Source of the DNA: Cyanobacteria bacterium UBA11372
Lineage (GTDB): Bacteria > Cyanobacteriota > Cyanobacteriia > Cyanobacteriales > Aerosakkonemataceae
Assembly (NCBI GenBank): GCA_003486675.1
Contig: DNGG01000276.1
Location: 1-30,921, forward strand
DNA length: 30,921 nt
Direction of reading: 5' to 3'
Shown here: in pieces, positions 16,601-23,968 of the stretch
Position numbering within the stretch: the first letter of the stretch is position 1
Layout: each line of letters starts with the position of its first letter
The notes under the pieces: generated by a model
The model's input: only the letters and a program-made list of their open reading frames with translations
Database searches by the model: none
What the model was told of the DNA's origin: nothing
Translations under genes and position numbers: made by a program

Positions 16601-16664
16601 GCGAATCGATCGCCAAATCCATACGGGCAGGTAAAGCAAAGGAAGGGTTGGTTTTTGCAGGCAT
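13662..16664 (-). CDS. pPIWI-RE family PIWI protein
   Basis: A 1000-residue protein that I assign to the prokaryotic pPIWI-RE family, defined by a nuclease/helicase/PIWI three-gene operon. In order: an N-terminal module (about 1-460), a MID-like region (about 470-640), and a C-terminal RNase H-fold PIWI domain (about 670-1000). The first strand and loop ALIEADVWRN are at 789-798. The signature arginine and glutamate are probably Arg852 and Glu858 in VVRLRNNNETPQYV. The tail HPYPMHLGIKLIEDL (978-992) suits the last PIWI helix. At the position expected for the first catalytic acid the sequence has Glu792 and Asp794, so nuclease activity is uncertain. It is the last gene of the operon, 67 bp after the helicase stop. 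Expected role: nucleic-acid-guided recognition of invading DNA or R-loops. Confidence 0.85.
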   Translation of the reverse strand: MPAKTNPSFALPARMDLAIDSLSDVKIAVLMFPFAKEVKEFCQDSEKVLRNNQKIYAPYRQLNNGILACTSTLTYGFEYLETIDYIPQYRALAVGTAAELDIPTPEQIYELIYIWAQTWTKQLLGKKGNRDGVQSVCDRFLEAIDKIPDNWQWESIALETLINDINAQNGLGYQAIPSLLVTLLHEQTCTIASGDREQTLKWRKVQGGSSTRTGLHLVSQPFKATYLEHDYRKSDEENAKEKEGYFAYRLDFHLQTQAGRFHAEGRLKPWVFIHISCQRYAGEPLVNANHGRNISILMGMNQARLDNYPLDSTLVRLTIENQEDPDWQEQLPDLLAEFKARSLVVPQEILNDPIKFGNLDNDEAWNQDEYYIVHAEGYEYKQEGQKGRGHGHYIKTGFSLKERADITNEVLQLLNGVLIPDRAMEFDLPVPAGKKLPLAMSDYELHRKSLITSALKNLTEADKQQYVKDKQNVIAGAIQRTMCSKQINYFIVYYEEHTKTLVRQQLRQAFLLQDGDDFPEYINVRDVFINDSSLLEKLQVSGLPSVNPNFDEEINKQHHLKRKAWQNFIKQNLFPLVSGQNNSELFAIIEIGTSKVKGIHPLQSIRGAVREACVLENINSQMLQTVKPNKPKEKENSEDSTTYSKANEGRVLNAILDLTLRQTGTLYGLPSEVYQVARIPDDIAQQLDVIAFCRVQKNNFIGKTPFQYTVAVRLSARGTVDVLLPHQPQWIPYSKAGIEIGKLFHQARKSRNAIGEDRKILDRVQMKGGQLVKFVADVLSQYLENPTIALIEADVWRNERDRDDNNDRAWFQLKNEYLLEQRDILNFDRVFGHNCKYQRDDKSFENLLSVVRLRNNNETPQYVTNRTTWNEDSTTSDFTKLSGFIDTTVPGLLHYFSIGEAPATQKQQMTPRARELYKSDRDRDIYAANIPYKHQQMLEMLPFFVRLDFQTEENLKALCRVPHFLRTSPAFTSGNISHPYPMHLGIKLIEDLLCILYLDL

Positions 16665-16731
16665 AATCAGTCATCCAAATGAAAGTTTTTTACTGTTGTC
16701 ATGAGAAACACGCATCACTTTACAAAATATT

Positions 16732-19700
16732 TTAGAAGTAAAGTCCTTCAATATTTTCTAAAGCATCAGCCAAAGGCTTATATAAAGCGTTGCCTACAGA
16801 TTCATCTTCGGCTGCATAGTCGCAAACTCTGAGAATTGTCGCTACCAATAAGCTGTTTTCTTCCGAATCGCTATCGATCGCACCAGCATCTTCTCCTACT
16901 TGAATAGCAGCAAGCTTTTTAGCACTGTTATCCGCCCAAGCAGAATCGACAAAATAGGCATGAAAAGGAACGCCACCGCGAATCAAACGCCCTACTGCTT
17001 GAATAATTCTGCCTAATGTAGTCGCAGCTAGATCGTAGCGCGGAAAGGAACATAAATCCTCATTATCCCGCAAAGTTTTATAATAAGAGCGTTGTTCGAT
17101 CGAGCGCCAATAAGTATTTGCAGTTTTGCGCAATAATTCCGCACGATGGGCAATGCCATCTCCCTGTTGCCAAGCAATAAAATCTTCCTTCTCCAACCAC
17201 TGATAAGCGCGTCGATTCATTTCTCGAGCGATCGCCTGCGTATCGTTAGGATGGGGATAAGGGCGAGTCAGAAAGTAAACTGCACCAAAAGCTGCTTTAC
17301 CGTTACCATTCAAGATATTAAACCCGCGTCCGATCGAACTTGTAGGCGCAACCAATATTTTACCTTGTTGGTGTCCAAATATTTCGATGTCGGCTCTTTT
17401 TAGCTCTCCCGGTTGCGATTTACCGTCTTGAGTTGGTTCTAATTCATCATTAACTAGATGGTAGATTTGCTGGCGAATGTTGGGACAATAATTGCGCATC
17501 TCATCAGCCACCCATTTAGCTTGTTCGTAAGAATTGACCAATACTAAAATGCGATCGCGATCGTGCCACAGTTCGGGATAATTGTTACCTAATTCTTTCA
17601 GTTTTTGCAATTCTTCTATCACACGATTGCTACCGCTAGCTGTCACTAGAGATTTAGCAATTTGGGTAAATTTAGCATGGGCTTGCTTTTTATTACTCAA
17701 ATTACCAGAAACTCGCATCGGTTTATTTTTATCGTCAAACTGCGGAATAAAGTTAAACTCACTTTGCTTAATAGCCTCTTGCGCGCTGGCTTCAGGCATC
17801 AATACCCCCTGAGGATCGCCCACATGAAATGTAGTTGAATCGGGTAAATAGGAGGTGCCCGAAAGTGCTAAAACATTTGGACCTCGTTGCCCGCTAAAAT
17901 CGGTTAACAAGCGGTGATAGTTAAGCACGTAATCTCGCCCAATATTTGTGTAAGCAAAGAGACTTAAAGTATTGCTATTTTTGCGAGAATAGTAAGTACC
18001 AAATTGTCTCCCGGTTACTGGTAAGGGTAGAATATTCATCATGGCGCTTGGCATTCGGCGATGGGGAGAAGTTTCGCGAATATTATTAGGTCGATTTTGC
18101 CATTCATAAAAGACTATCTTGGTATGGCGGTCTAACAAAGCGATCGTGAGAGCAAACTGCAAACGAACAGCCAAAGTCTCAATAGTATCTAGATCTTCCT
18201 CTTCTGTCAAATAGGGATATAAATCTTTGGCATTTGGCAGATGTCTGAGATGATTTAACTCTGTCCTTAAGCAATTTAATTTGCATTGCGTGTCCGGCAA
18301 AAAAGAAAGAATCCACTGGCGACAATCCTCAAAAATATCTTCATCAATGGCGCTTTCTCCCGTGTTGTTAATTCGCTGTGCAATCTCTAACAACCTGGTT
18401 GTAGCGAGATTTGAACTATTGCGCGTTAGAACGGGATCGTCTTTGAGAAAATCATCAAAATAATTCATGATAGATTGGATGTCTCGACCGTCAATTATTA
18501 ATTGCTGTTCCGATCGAGGATAAGAATCAAACTCTTCTAATCCAGCCAAAAGCCGCGCCAGCTTGTAAAAAAGAACATGAGGCGTAAAATAACCCTGTTG
18601 AACCCATTTTTGCAGAACTTCTTGCCCTAATTCATCACTTAAAAGCGTTAAGGTAGCGTTGATTGCCGTTTGAGCGTTTCTTTGCACGGCACTCCATCTC
18701 AATTTCAAAGGCGATCGCACTACATTCGCTCGGTTTGATAGTTCAGTTTTCGCCCCAATTTCGTCAAAAACACCGTTTCTACTCCGATCGGTTAGAGTTA
18801 CTTGTTCCGCATAAACGTTATCAAACCACTCAATAATAGTATCTACCTCATCAAACACTACAATATCCGACTGTTCGTAAACTAATTCACCAATTTTAAT
18901 CGGACGTAATTCGTAATGATAGGGCATTCCTCCTTGTGCCATTGCACCAGGGGTAGTAATCCAAACTCGTGCTTTTGGCAAATCTCGATATACTTGTTGC
19001 GACGGACAGCGATCGAATAAAGGACAAAAATAAGCTTTGCCAGTGGCTGTTTCTGTCCGATCGTTGGATGCTTTTCTCAGACTGTGACATGGCTCTGTTC
19101 CCGGTTTGAGCGGTTTGCCATTTAAAATATTATGGCGATCGCTTGGAGAAATTCTTGCTTGTAAAGGACAGACAACACTCAACCAACGTTCGCCCCAATG
19201 TGCTTGCCCTCTTTCAAGATGTGCCAGATAATCATCAGAATCAGAAAAGCCTTGTAAATGTTTATCTCTTTGACTTCTTCCTAAAATTGGTACAGCTACA
19301 GGATCGTCGGTTTCCGGATCGTCACAAAACCACCAATTAATTTGATTCGCTATTTTAATCGCTGATTGAGTATCGCCGACAACTATAGCAATCCGACGCT
19401 GGGGATGGTTCCTAATTGTATCGCTAGATAACAGCAAAGATACAGTAGATTTTCCTGCTGCTACCATCCCCGGAAGGTGAGTAAAGCCTTCTATATTTAA
19501 AGTCTGTGCCGTTTGTTGTTCGACAATGTTTCCCGGCAAAACTTTGTGATAGTTGAGTTTGTTGAAACGTTTGACCCAATTTCCTTTAACAGTATTTTGC
19601 CAGGAGTATTGTTGTGCTAATAATTCTTCTCTATTATCTAAAAACCTGGCTTCTGCTTCTAAGTCAGCAAGATTAACAGCAACAGGCGATCGCTCTTGTC

Positions 19701-20289
19701 CTCCCTGAAACCAGGGTAAAGGATAAGCAGTTCCAACTTGTGCTTGAGTAAACTTAACCTGTAGCTTTACAGGTTCTTCTTTTGTCTCCGACTCAAATTG
19801 ATAGTAAGTATCATCTTCTACTCGATCGCGTTCTCTTCTGCGATAGTTTAATGTAGCAGTCAAGCATCTTTCGTAAATACATTGATTGGCTTGCTGTTGC
19901 AGATTTTTAGCACTGCCGATAATTTGATTATCTAAATATTGAATGTCGAAGTCATAATTGCGCCAATTTTCAGGAATCCTTCTCCTATAATCTCGCAAAG
20001 CATTTAGCCAGTGAAAACGAGACGAAAAAGGTACAATTTGTCTGGCATTTGCGATCGCTCTTCGATCTTCTGCACTTAAATTCTGCAACTTAGGATGTTT
20101 GATAAACGTCCCGCTTAAAATTGCCCAGACAGCAGTAACTGGTTCGTCATCTAAGCCCAACTTTTCCATTAAAGCGAAACCAAGTTCGACTTGTAAGAGT
20201 AATTCGGGTTCTGGGACATCCTGTTCTTGTAAAGCTGCAATGCGATTGGTAAAATCTGCAGGCGGTTCAAATAAAGTATTGCTAGGCAT
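16732..20289 (-). CDS. DinG/XPD-type superfamily 2 helicase of the pPIWI-RE operon
   Basis: A 1185-residue helicase-like protein. Motif I is GMVAAGKST at 274-282, the DEAD/DEAH-type motif II is DEVD at 480-483, LALSGTS at 807-813 resembles motif III, SSIGRGFN at 984-991 resembles motif V, and QAVGRLIRGG at 1097-1106 is motif VI. Four cysteines between motifs I and II (Cys374, Cys401, Cys422, Cys428) are placed like the 4Fe-4S ligands of XPD/DinG. The 260 residues before motif I are a lineage-specific domain. Its ATG directly follows the stop codon of the nuclease gene (TAAATG), so translation is probably coupled. In the proposed system it would unwind DNA or RNA-DNA hybrids for the PIWI and nuclease partners. 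Confidence 0.88.
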   Translation of the reverse strand: MPSNTLFEPPADFTNRIAALQEQDVPEPELLLQVELGFALMEKLGLDDEPVTAVWAILSGTFIKHPKLQNLSAEDRRAIANARQIVPFSSRFHWLNALRDYRRRIPENWRNYDFDIQYLDNQIIGSAKNLQQQANQCIYERCLTATLNYRRRERDRVEDDTYYQFESETKEEPVKLQVKFTQAQVGTAYPLPWFQGGQERSPVAVNLADLEAEARFLDNREELLAQQYSWQNTVKGNWVKRFNKLNYHKVLPGNIVEQQTAQTLNIEGFTHLPGMVAAGKSTVSLLLSSDTIRNHPQRRIAIVVGDTQSAIKIANQINWWFCDDPETDDPVAVPILGRSQRDKHLQGFSDSDDYLAHLERGQAHWGERWLSVVCPLQARISPSDRHNILNGKPLKPGTEPCHSLRKASNDRTETATGKAYFCPLFDRCPSQQVYRDLPKARVWITTPGAMAQGGMPYHYELRPIKIGELVYEQSDIVVFDEVDTIIEWFDNVYAEQVTLTDRSRNGVFDEIGAKTELSNRANVVRSPLKLRWSAVQRNAQTAINATLTLLSDELGQEVLQKWVQQGYFTPHVLFYKLARLLAGLEEFDSYPRSEQQLIIDGRDIQSIMNYFDDFLKDDPVLTRNSSNLATTRLLEIAQRINNTGESAIDEDIFEDCRQWILSFLPDTQCKLNCLRTELNHLRHLPNAKDLYPYLTEEEDLDTIETLAVRLQFALTIALLDRHTKIVFYEWQNRPNNIRETSPHRRMPSAMMNILPLPVTGRQFGTYYSRKNSNTLSLFAYTNIGRDYVLNYHRLLTDFSGQRGPNVLALSGTSYLPDSTTFHVGDPQGVLMPEASAQEAIKQSEFNFIPQFDDKNKPMRVSGNLSNKKQAHAKFTQIAKSLVTASGSNRVIEELQKLKELGNNYPELWHDRDRILVLVNSYEQAKWVADEMRNYCPNIRQQIYHLVNDELEPTQDGKSQPGELKRADIEIFGHQQGKILVAPTSSIGRGFNILNGNGKAAFGAVYFLTRPYPHPNDTQAIAREMNRRAYQWLEKEDFIAWQQGDGIAHRAELLRKTANTYWRSIEQRSYYKTLRDNEDLCSFPRYDLAATTLGRIIQAVGRLIRGGVPFHAYFVDSAWADNSAKKLAAIQVGEDAGAIDSDSEENSLLVATILRVCDYAAEDESVGNALYKPLADALENIEGLYF

Positions 20290-21447
20290 TTAAACAGTTC
20301 CTCCTTTTTGTAATTCGGTAATTTTGCCATTGACTAGGTTTTTAAAACTTTTCTCGCTAACAAGATGAGTCGCATTTAATAGCTGCTTCGCTTCTTTGCA
20401 GAGAATTTTTAAGTAATCAGGATAGTTGGCTATGCAGCGATCGCTAATTACATAAAAACTTTCGTCATAACGCAAACTTCCCTCGTCACATAAAGGCTTG
20501 AGCTTTTTCGCGAGTTTGTAAGGATCGCGCACGTCTTTAATGTCGATCGCCCATACTGCACCATCGCTGAAACGCAACTGTAAATCGTACCAATCCAAAC
20601 CGGGATATAATTTGACTTGGTGCAAACAGTTTGGATGTTTTTCTTTTAATTCTTCTGCTGCCGAACATAAATTAAGTTCGGGAATCCCTGGAAAACAAAC
20701 TCGTTGATGAATGCCCTCTTTAATGCGAAGTAAACCCGTTTTCCACTCAACCGGATGGACGTAAGATTGGTCTTGATGATGATTTCCGCACAAACGAGGC
20801 TTTATGCCTTTCAATTTTCCGTGTTTTTCAGTTAACACACCACAGCGATCGCAATACCAATAGATTTGATTTTCCTGACATTCTTCGTATAACTCTCCAA
20901 CTTCTTCTTTAGAAAAGTGCTTAGAAAGCAGAAAAGTTTTACGAATTTGGCTGGGATTAGTGTAGGGATTTTTAATCAGAAAACAGCGCAAAGATAAATA
21001 TTCGTGCTGGGGTGTTTCTGAATCGCTGTCGTTATACACCTTTCGCAGTCTCTCTAAAATTTTCGTGAATTTAGAATTGTCGATTGCTAGTTGTTTAATG
21101 CTAGAACTAGCGTATTCGATAATTTCAGCTTGGTTGCTGGTATAAATCTCAGCCAGATAATCATTAGCCTCTTCACTGAGACTGCCTTCATCCATTACAC
21201 CAAAATCGCGATCGAAATTTTCGGGAATAAAATTGCTGGGACACCAATTTTTTACTGCTTCTTCCAATAACCTCAAAAAACCATTTATTGTTTTCGGAAA
21301 AGGAATAGTTTGCTTCATTTCCAAAGCTAAAGCATTCATTGCGTGGCGCAGCAAATCTGGATAAGGATATTTTTTATCTCGATCGAGATATTCTTTTGAC
21401 CCAATTATTAAACAGTCAAAGACTTCAGTTTTCTTGATAGTAACCAT
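20290..21447 (-). CDS. PD-(D/E)xK nuclease with zinc ribbon, pPIWI-RE operon
   Basis: A 385-residue protein from the ATG at 21447, which has AAAGGA 7 bases upstream; a GTG at 21474 would add nine residues without support. It has a largely helical N-terminus (about 1-190). A zinc ribbon follows, with CDRC (Cys199, Cys202) and CGNH (Cys220, His223). The C-terminal restriction-endonuclease-like fold has WYDLQLRF and WAIDIKD, giving Asp288, Asp302 and Lys304 as the PD-(D/E)xK residues. It is the first gene of the minus-strand operon and its stop abuts the helicase start. This is the nuclease expected in the three-gene pPIWI-RE island and probably cuts the recognised target DNA. Confidence 0.85.
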   Translation of the reverse strand: MVTIKKTEVFDCLIIGSKEYLDRDKKYPYPDLLRHAMNALALEMKQTIPFPKTINGFLRLLEEAVKNWCPSNFIPENFDRDFGVMDEGSLSEEANDYLAEIYTSNQAEIIEYASSSIKQLAIDNSKFTKILERLRKVYNDSDSETPQHEYLSLRCFLIKNPYTNPSQIRKTFLLSKHFSKEEVGELYEECQENQIYWYCDRCGVLTEKHGKLKGIKPRLCGNHHQDQSYVHPVEWKTGLLRIKEGIHQRVCFPGIPELNLCSAAEELKEKHPNCLHQVKLYPGLDWYDLQLRFSDGAVWAIDIKDVRDPYKLAKKLKPLCDEGSLRYDESFYVISDRCIANYPDYLKILCKEAKQLLNATHLVSEKSFKNLVNGKITELQKGGTV

Positions 21448-21538
21448 CAAACCAATCCTTTGTAAGATGAACACAATTGAGTGTGCAAGATTTTGAACTT
21501 ACCCATTGTTTCTCGTTGCTTTTTACTTTCTGCACCGC

Positions 21539-21555
21539 TAAGTACACATTACTTA
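21539..21555. promoter_or_regulatory. Short palindrome upstream of the nuclease operon
   Basis: TAAGTA (21539-21544) and TACTTA (21550-21555) are perfect 6-bp arms around CACAT. The 17-bp size and position, about 90 bp upstream of the nuclease ATG, suit a repressor site on the operon side of the divergent region. The arms are short, so a chance match is possible. Confidence 0.3.
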
Positions 21556-21586
21556 ACAGTAAATCCTTCTTACAAGCGATACAATC

Positions 21587-21654
21587 GTTTCACCAATCAT
21601 ACACGACTCCCGCCAGCCGTGTCAAGGGAGAAACCTAAAAATCTTTGGTGAAAC
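21587..21654. promoter_or_regulatory. Nested inverted repeats before the XRE gene
   Basis: Outer arms GTTTCACCAA (21587-21596) and TTGGTGAAAC (21645-21654) are a perfect 10-bp inverted repeat. Between them, ACACGACT (21601-21608) and AGCCGTGT (21615-21622) form a 7-of-8 palindrome around CCCGCC. The outer right arm ends 4 bases before the XRE ATG and contains GGTGA, its only ribosome-site-like sequence. A protein bound there, or an RNA hairpin, could therefore control XRE translation or transcription. A TACAAT at 21580-21585 may be a -10 box. Confidence 0.55.
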
Positions 21655-21658
21655 AGCA

Positions 21659-22018
21659 ATGGGAAATTATTTAGACATAGAAAAATTGGCTAGTCTAGTC
21701 CGCAATAAACGTCTCAATCGGGGATTGCGGGAAGTAGCCAAGGAAATAGGTAACGTGAGTCCTTCTACTATCTCGCGAGTCGAAAACGGCAAGACTCCAG
21801 ACATGGAGACTTTTTTAGCTTTATGCGATTGGTTGGGAGTACCACCAGCAGAACTAATTAAAAATACTGAAGATGAAGAAACTGTCAATACTCCTGAAGC
21901 TATTGCTATTCAGTTGCGGGCTGATAAAAATCTCGATCCCGCGATCGCGACTGCTTTAGCATCTTTAGTTAAAGCAGCATATCAAGATTTATCTCAAAAT
22001 CAAAATGAGGGGGAATAA
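21659..22018 (+). CDS. XRE family helix-turn-helix regulator
   Basis: A 119-residue protein with an N-terminal XRE/Cro-CI helix-turn-helix (about residues 8-68). It reads LASLVRNKRLNRGLREVAKE, then VSPSTISRVENGKTPDMETFLALCDWLGV. An acidic linker (NTEDEETVNTPE) and a short helical tail, probably for dimerisation, follow. It is divergent from the nuclease/helicase/PIWI operon and its stop directly abuts the metallopeptidase gene. XRE plus ImmA pairs are known from integrative elements, where the protease cleaves the repressor. I infer it represses itself and probably the pPIWI-RE operon. Confidence 0.9.
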   Translation: MGNYLDIEKLASLVRNKRLNRGLREVAKEIGNVSPSTISRVENGKTPDMETFLALCDWLGVPPAELIKNTEDEETVNTPEAIAIQLRADKNLDPAIATALASLVKAAYQDLSQNQNEGE

Positions 22019-22570
22019 TTGATAGTGGGATTAATAACTAGCTTATCAACGGAGAACAGACAGAGATTGGAAGCGATCGCAACAGACCAACGCCATCAGT
22101 TAGGTTTTAAAGCCTACCAACCACTACCAGCAACAGTCTTAGCAACGTATTTCCAAGCAACTATTTTCACTCCTGAAACATTTCCTAATGCCGAACCAGA
22201 ACAAGTAAAAATATTATGCAATAGTGATAATTGGTCGGCTGGCATCATCCGAAAAAATCCACTTTGGATCGTGCATAATTCCCGCCATGCAACTACCAGA
22301 CAAGAAGCCAACTTGATGCACGAATTCGCCCATGTTATTCTCAAACATAAAACGATTGGTTGCGATCCTAAAACTGGACTTCCCCAACGCCGACAGCAAG
22401 ATGAAGACGAAGCAGTATATTTAGGGGGATGTTTGCAAATTCCCAGACGCGGGCTATTGTGGGCGGGTCAGAAAAATATGACCCTTGCTCAAATTGCCTT
22501 ACACTTTAATGCTAGTGAGGAAATGGTTAACTTTCGTATGAATGTTAGCGGGATTTATCTAGTTTATTAG
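22019..22570 (+). CDS. ImmA/IrrE family metallopeptidase
   Basis: A 183-residue protein of the ImmA/IrrE (COG2856-type) zinc peptidase family. The zinc motif HEFAH is at 101-105 in ANLMHEFAHVILKH, and the third ligand is probably Glu131 in QDEDEAVYLGGCLQIPR. A short C-terminal segment, NMTLAQIALHFNASEEMVNFR, is the helix typical of this family. Reading starts at TTG 22019 directly after the XRE stop, with GAGGGGG at 22007-22013; a GTG at 22025 is the alternative. ImmA cleaves its partner repressor and IrrE/PprI cleaves DdrO after DNA damage. By analogy this protein would inactivate the XRE protein and release the defence genes. Confidence 0.88.
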   Translation: MIVGLITSLSTENRQRLEAIATDQRHQLGFKAYQPLPATVLATYFQATIFTPETFPNAEPEQVKILCNSDNWSAGIIRKNPLWIVHNSRHATTRQEANLMHEFAHVILKHKTIGCDPKTGLPQRRQQDEDEAVYLGGCLQIPRRGLLWAGQKNMTLAQIALHFNASEEMVNFRMNVSGIYLVY

Positions 22571-22671
22571 ATTTATAATTTCATCTTTCAGTTTTTCAGG
22601 TTGTAAATAAACGTTTTAGATCAACACTTTAGGATTGCCAGCTAACAATCCGATAGAACGGCTATTACTCG

Positions 22672-22692
22672 TTCCCAGGCTGTGCCTGGGAA
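22672..22692. repeat. Palindromic repeat after the ImmA gene
   Basis: TTCCCAGGC and GCCTGGGAA are perfect 9-bp arms around TGT, preceded by CTCG and followed by GCAGAGCCAGAGGC. The sequence resembles 23069-23115 on the opposite strand, so two related palindromes flank a gene-free stretch. The 556 bp from 22571 to 23126 contain no protein I recognise: a long open frame on the minus strand there has no family resemblance. Confidence 0.6.
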
Positions 22693-23068
22693 TGCAGAGC
22701 CAGAGGCTGGGGCCTCGATCGCCCAAATAGATAGTGCAACTCAAAAATCAATTAAATCAATGGGCAACAACGCCTCTCGATCGACATAATTTCGATAGCT
22801 ATAATATCTCCAACAAGCTGGATATTCCACATATGACGATTAAATGCAAGTGATTTTCCATCAGCACGTAACCGTGTAAAGCCCAGCGTTTTTATTGCTG
22901 CATAAAACTTAAGTAATTTCAGACTATTTGTGCTATTTATGCTTGACATAATACAGGAATCCAATTGATAATTGGACAGGTGACAAAGTGCGGTTGGTTG
23001 TCGGAATTTATTACTTTGTATCTGCTTCTTCCCATTGTGTCGATCGAGGGTTTGTTGGATGGTTAACG

Positions 23069-23115
23069 CGAGGCAGAGCCTCGGGATCTGCGTTACCAGG
23101 CACAGCCTGGTAACG
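23069..23115. repeat. Double hairpin repeat at the AlkD truncation
   Basis: Two adjacent perfect hairpins: CGAGGC / GCCTCG around AGA (23069-23083), and CGTTACCAGGC / GCCTGGTAACG around ACA (23091-23115). They sit immediately beyond the point where similarity to AlkD-like proteins ends, and belong to the same repeat style as 22672-22692. Insertion or recombination at this repeat probably caused the truncation. Confidence 0.65.
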
Positions 23116-23126
23116 AGAGAAACGAG

Positions 23127-23288
23127 AGAAAAATTTTCAGTTTTTATCCAACTATGAAGAATGGCTCGCACTTGGGGAAGTTTCAAACCGCGAAAGGGCA
23201 GAGAATTTTTGAGATAAGCTTCCCACCGTTCTTTGGTTTTGCGATCGCCCGCCTCAGCCAGCCGTTCCTGTAAGTATTCGATGGACAT
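23127..23288 (-). pseudogene. N-terminal fragment of an AlkD-like DNA alkylation repair protein
   Basis: From the ATG at 23288, about 54 codons read IEYLQERLAEAGDRKTKERW, then YLKNSLPFRGLKLPQVRAIL and HSWIKTENFS. This is the N-terminus of the AlkD-like HEAT-repeat DNA glycosylase family, normally around 220 or more residues. Beyond that point the frame continues through a palindromic repeat and unrelated sequence. The fragment starts 38 bp after the ArsR-type gene on the same strand and was probably its operon partner. Confidence 0.65.
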
Positions 23289-23326
23289 TTTAAGGCATTG
23301 AAAGGATACTGACAGAATAGGTGAGC

Positions 23327-23923
23327 TTAATTGAAATTTCCATCCTCGCTCAACCATTCCGTTTCAGGTAACCGGCGATAAACATCGCGATCGCGTGTCA
23401 TCAGCTGATACCCAATAAATTCCCGTCGCAGGGTGGCGCAATCCTCATGATGTCGCTTCAATATGGTATTGACTTCTTTCTCCGAATAATCGCGATCGCA
23501 TTCAAACTTCTCCACCAGCCATTTCAACAGCACAAACCGTTTTTTGCGGCTGACGGGAATGCTGGTAATGCGATCGCCCGCGATAAAGGACTGCAACACC
23601 GTTGTTTCCCAATTCTTTGGCTCCACATCCTGCGCTAGGGTTTGCATCTGCTCTGGGGTGAGCAAGTCTCGGCTGAGGTATTGCAGTTGCTCCAGGTTAA
23701 GGCGATAAAGGTGCGTATTCCCCTGCAGACTGAGGCTAACTAAGTTAAGCGCTTTCAGTTTGGCTAGATGGTGGGAAACTGTCGGAGGCTTCAAATCTAG
23801 CAATGCTGCCAATTCTTCCACACTACACTCGCGCTGAGCCAGAATCCCCAGCAGCTTCAGCCGACTCTCGTTGCTCAAGGCTTTGAAAAAATCCAGTAGG
23901 GTTTGCAGATTTTGAGGTGACAT
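23327..23923 (-). CDS. ArsR-type regulator with C-terminal DUF2087
   Basis: A 198-residue protein. Residues about 5-85 are an ArsR winged helix: LLDFFKALSNESRLKLLGIL, then CSVEELAALLDLKPPTVSHH and LAKLKALNLVSLSLQGNTHL. Residues about 120-190 match DUF2087: FVLLKWLVEKFECDRDYSEK, EVNTILKRHHEDCATLRREF, IGYQLMTRDRDVYRRLP. There is no obvious cysteine metal site in the ArsR part, so metal sensing is unlikely. The gene is upstream of the AlkD-like fragment. A palindrome-rich A/T stretch just upstream may be its own operator. Confidence 0.92.
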   Translation of the reverse strand: MSPQNLQTLLDFFKALSNESRLKLLGILAQRECSVEELAALLDLKPPTVSHHLAKLKALNLVSLSLQGNTHLYRLNLEQLQYLSRDLLTPEQMQTLAQDVEPKNWETTVLQSFIAGDRITSIPVSRKKRFVLLKWLVEKFECDRDYSEKEVNTILKRHHEDCATLRREFIGYQLMTRDRDVYRRLPETEWLSEDGNFN

Positions 23924-23942
23924 AAAACTAATTCGACAAGTA

Positions 23943-23968
23943 TCTAATTAGAAATATATCAAATTAGA
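23943..23968. promoter_or_regulatory. Candidate ArsR-type operator
   Basis: TCTAATT (23943-23949) and AATTAGA (23962-23968) form a perfect 7-bp inverted repeat with a 12-bp spacer. TCTAATTAGA itself (23943-23952) is a perfect 10-bp palindrome. It starts 19 bp upstream of the ArsR-DUF2087 start, where ArsR-family autoregulatory sites usually lie. Confidence 0.45.

Noticed and set aside
13662..16664. Classical long prokaryotic Argonaute (PAZ-MID-PIWI)
   Set aside because: No PAZ-like region is apparent, the length is 1000 residues, and the helicase/nuclease neighbours fit pPIWI-RE instead.
21659..22570. XRE plus ImmA as a toxin-antitoxin pair
   Set aside because: The second protein has a standard HExxH peptidase motif and no known toxin fold. 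A repressor-protease switch explains it better, though a toxin role is not excluded.
22752..23357. A 201-codon open frame on the minus strand as one gene
   Set aside because: Only codons from 23288 to about 23127 resemble a protein family (AlkD-like). The rest runs through hairpins and unrecognisable sequence, so I call a truncated fragment instead.
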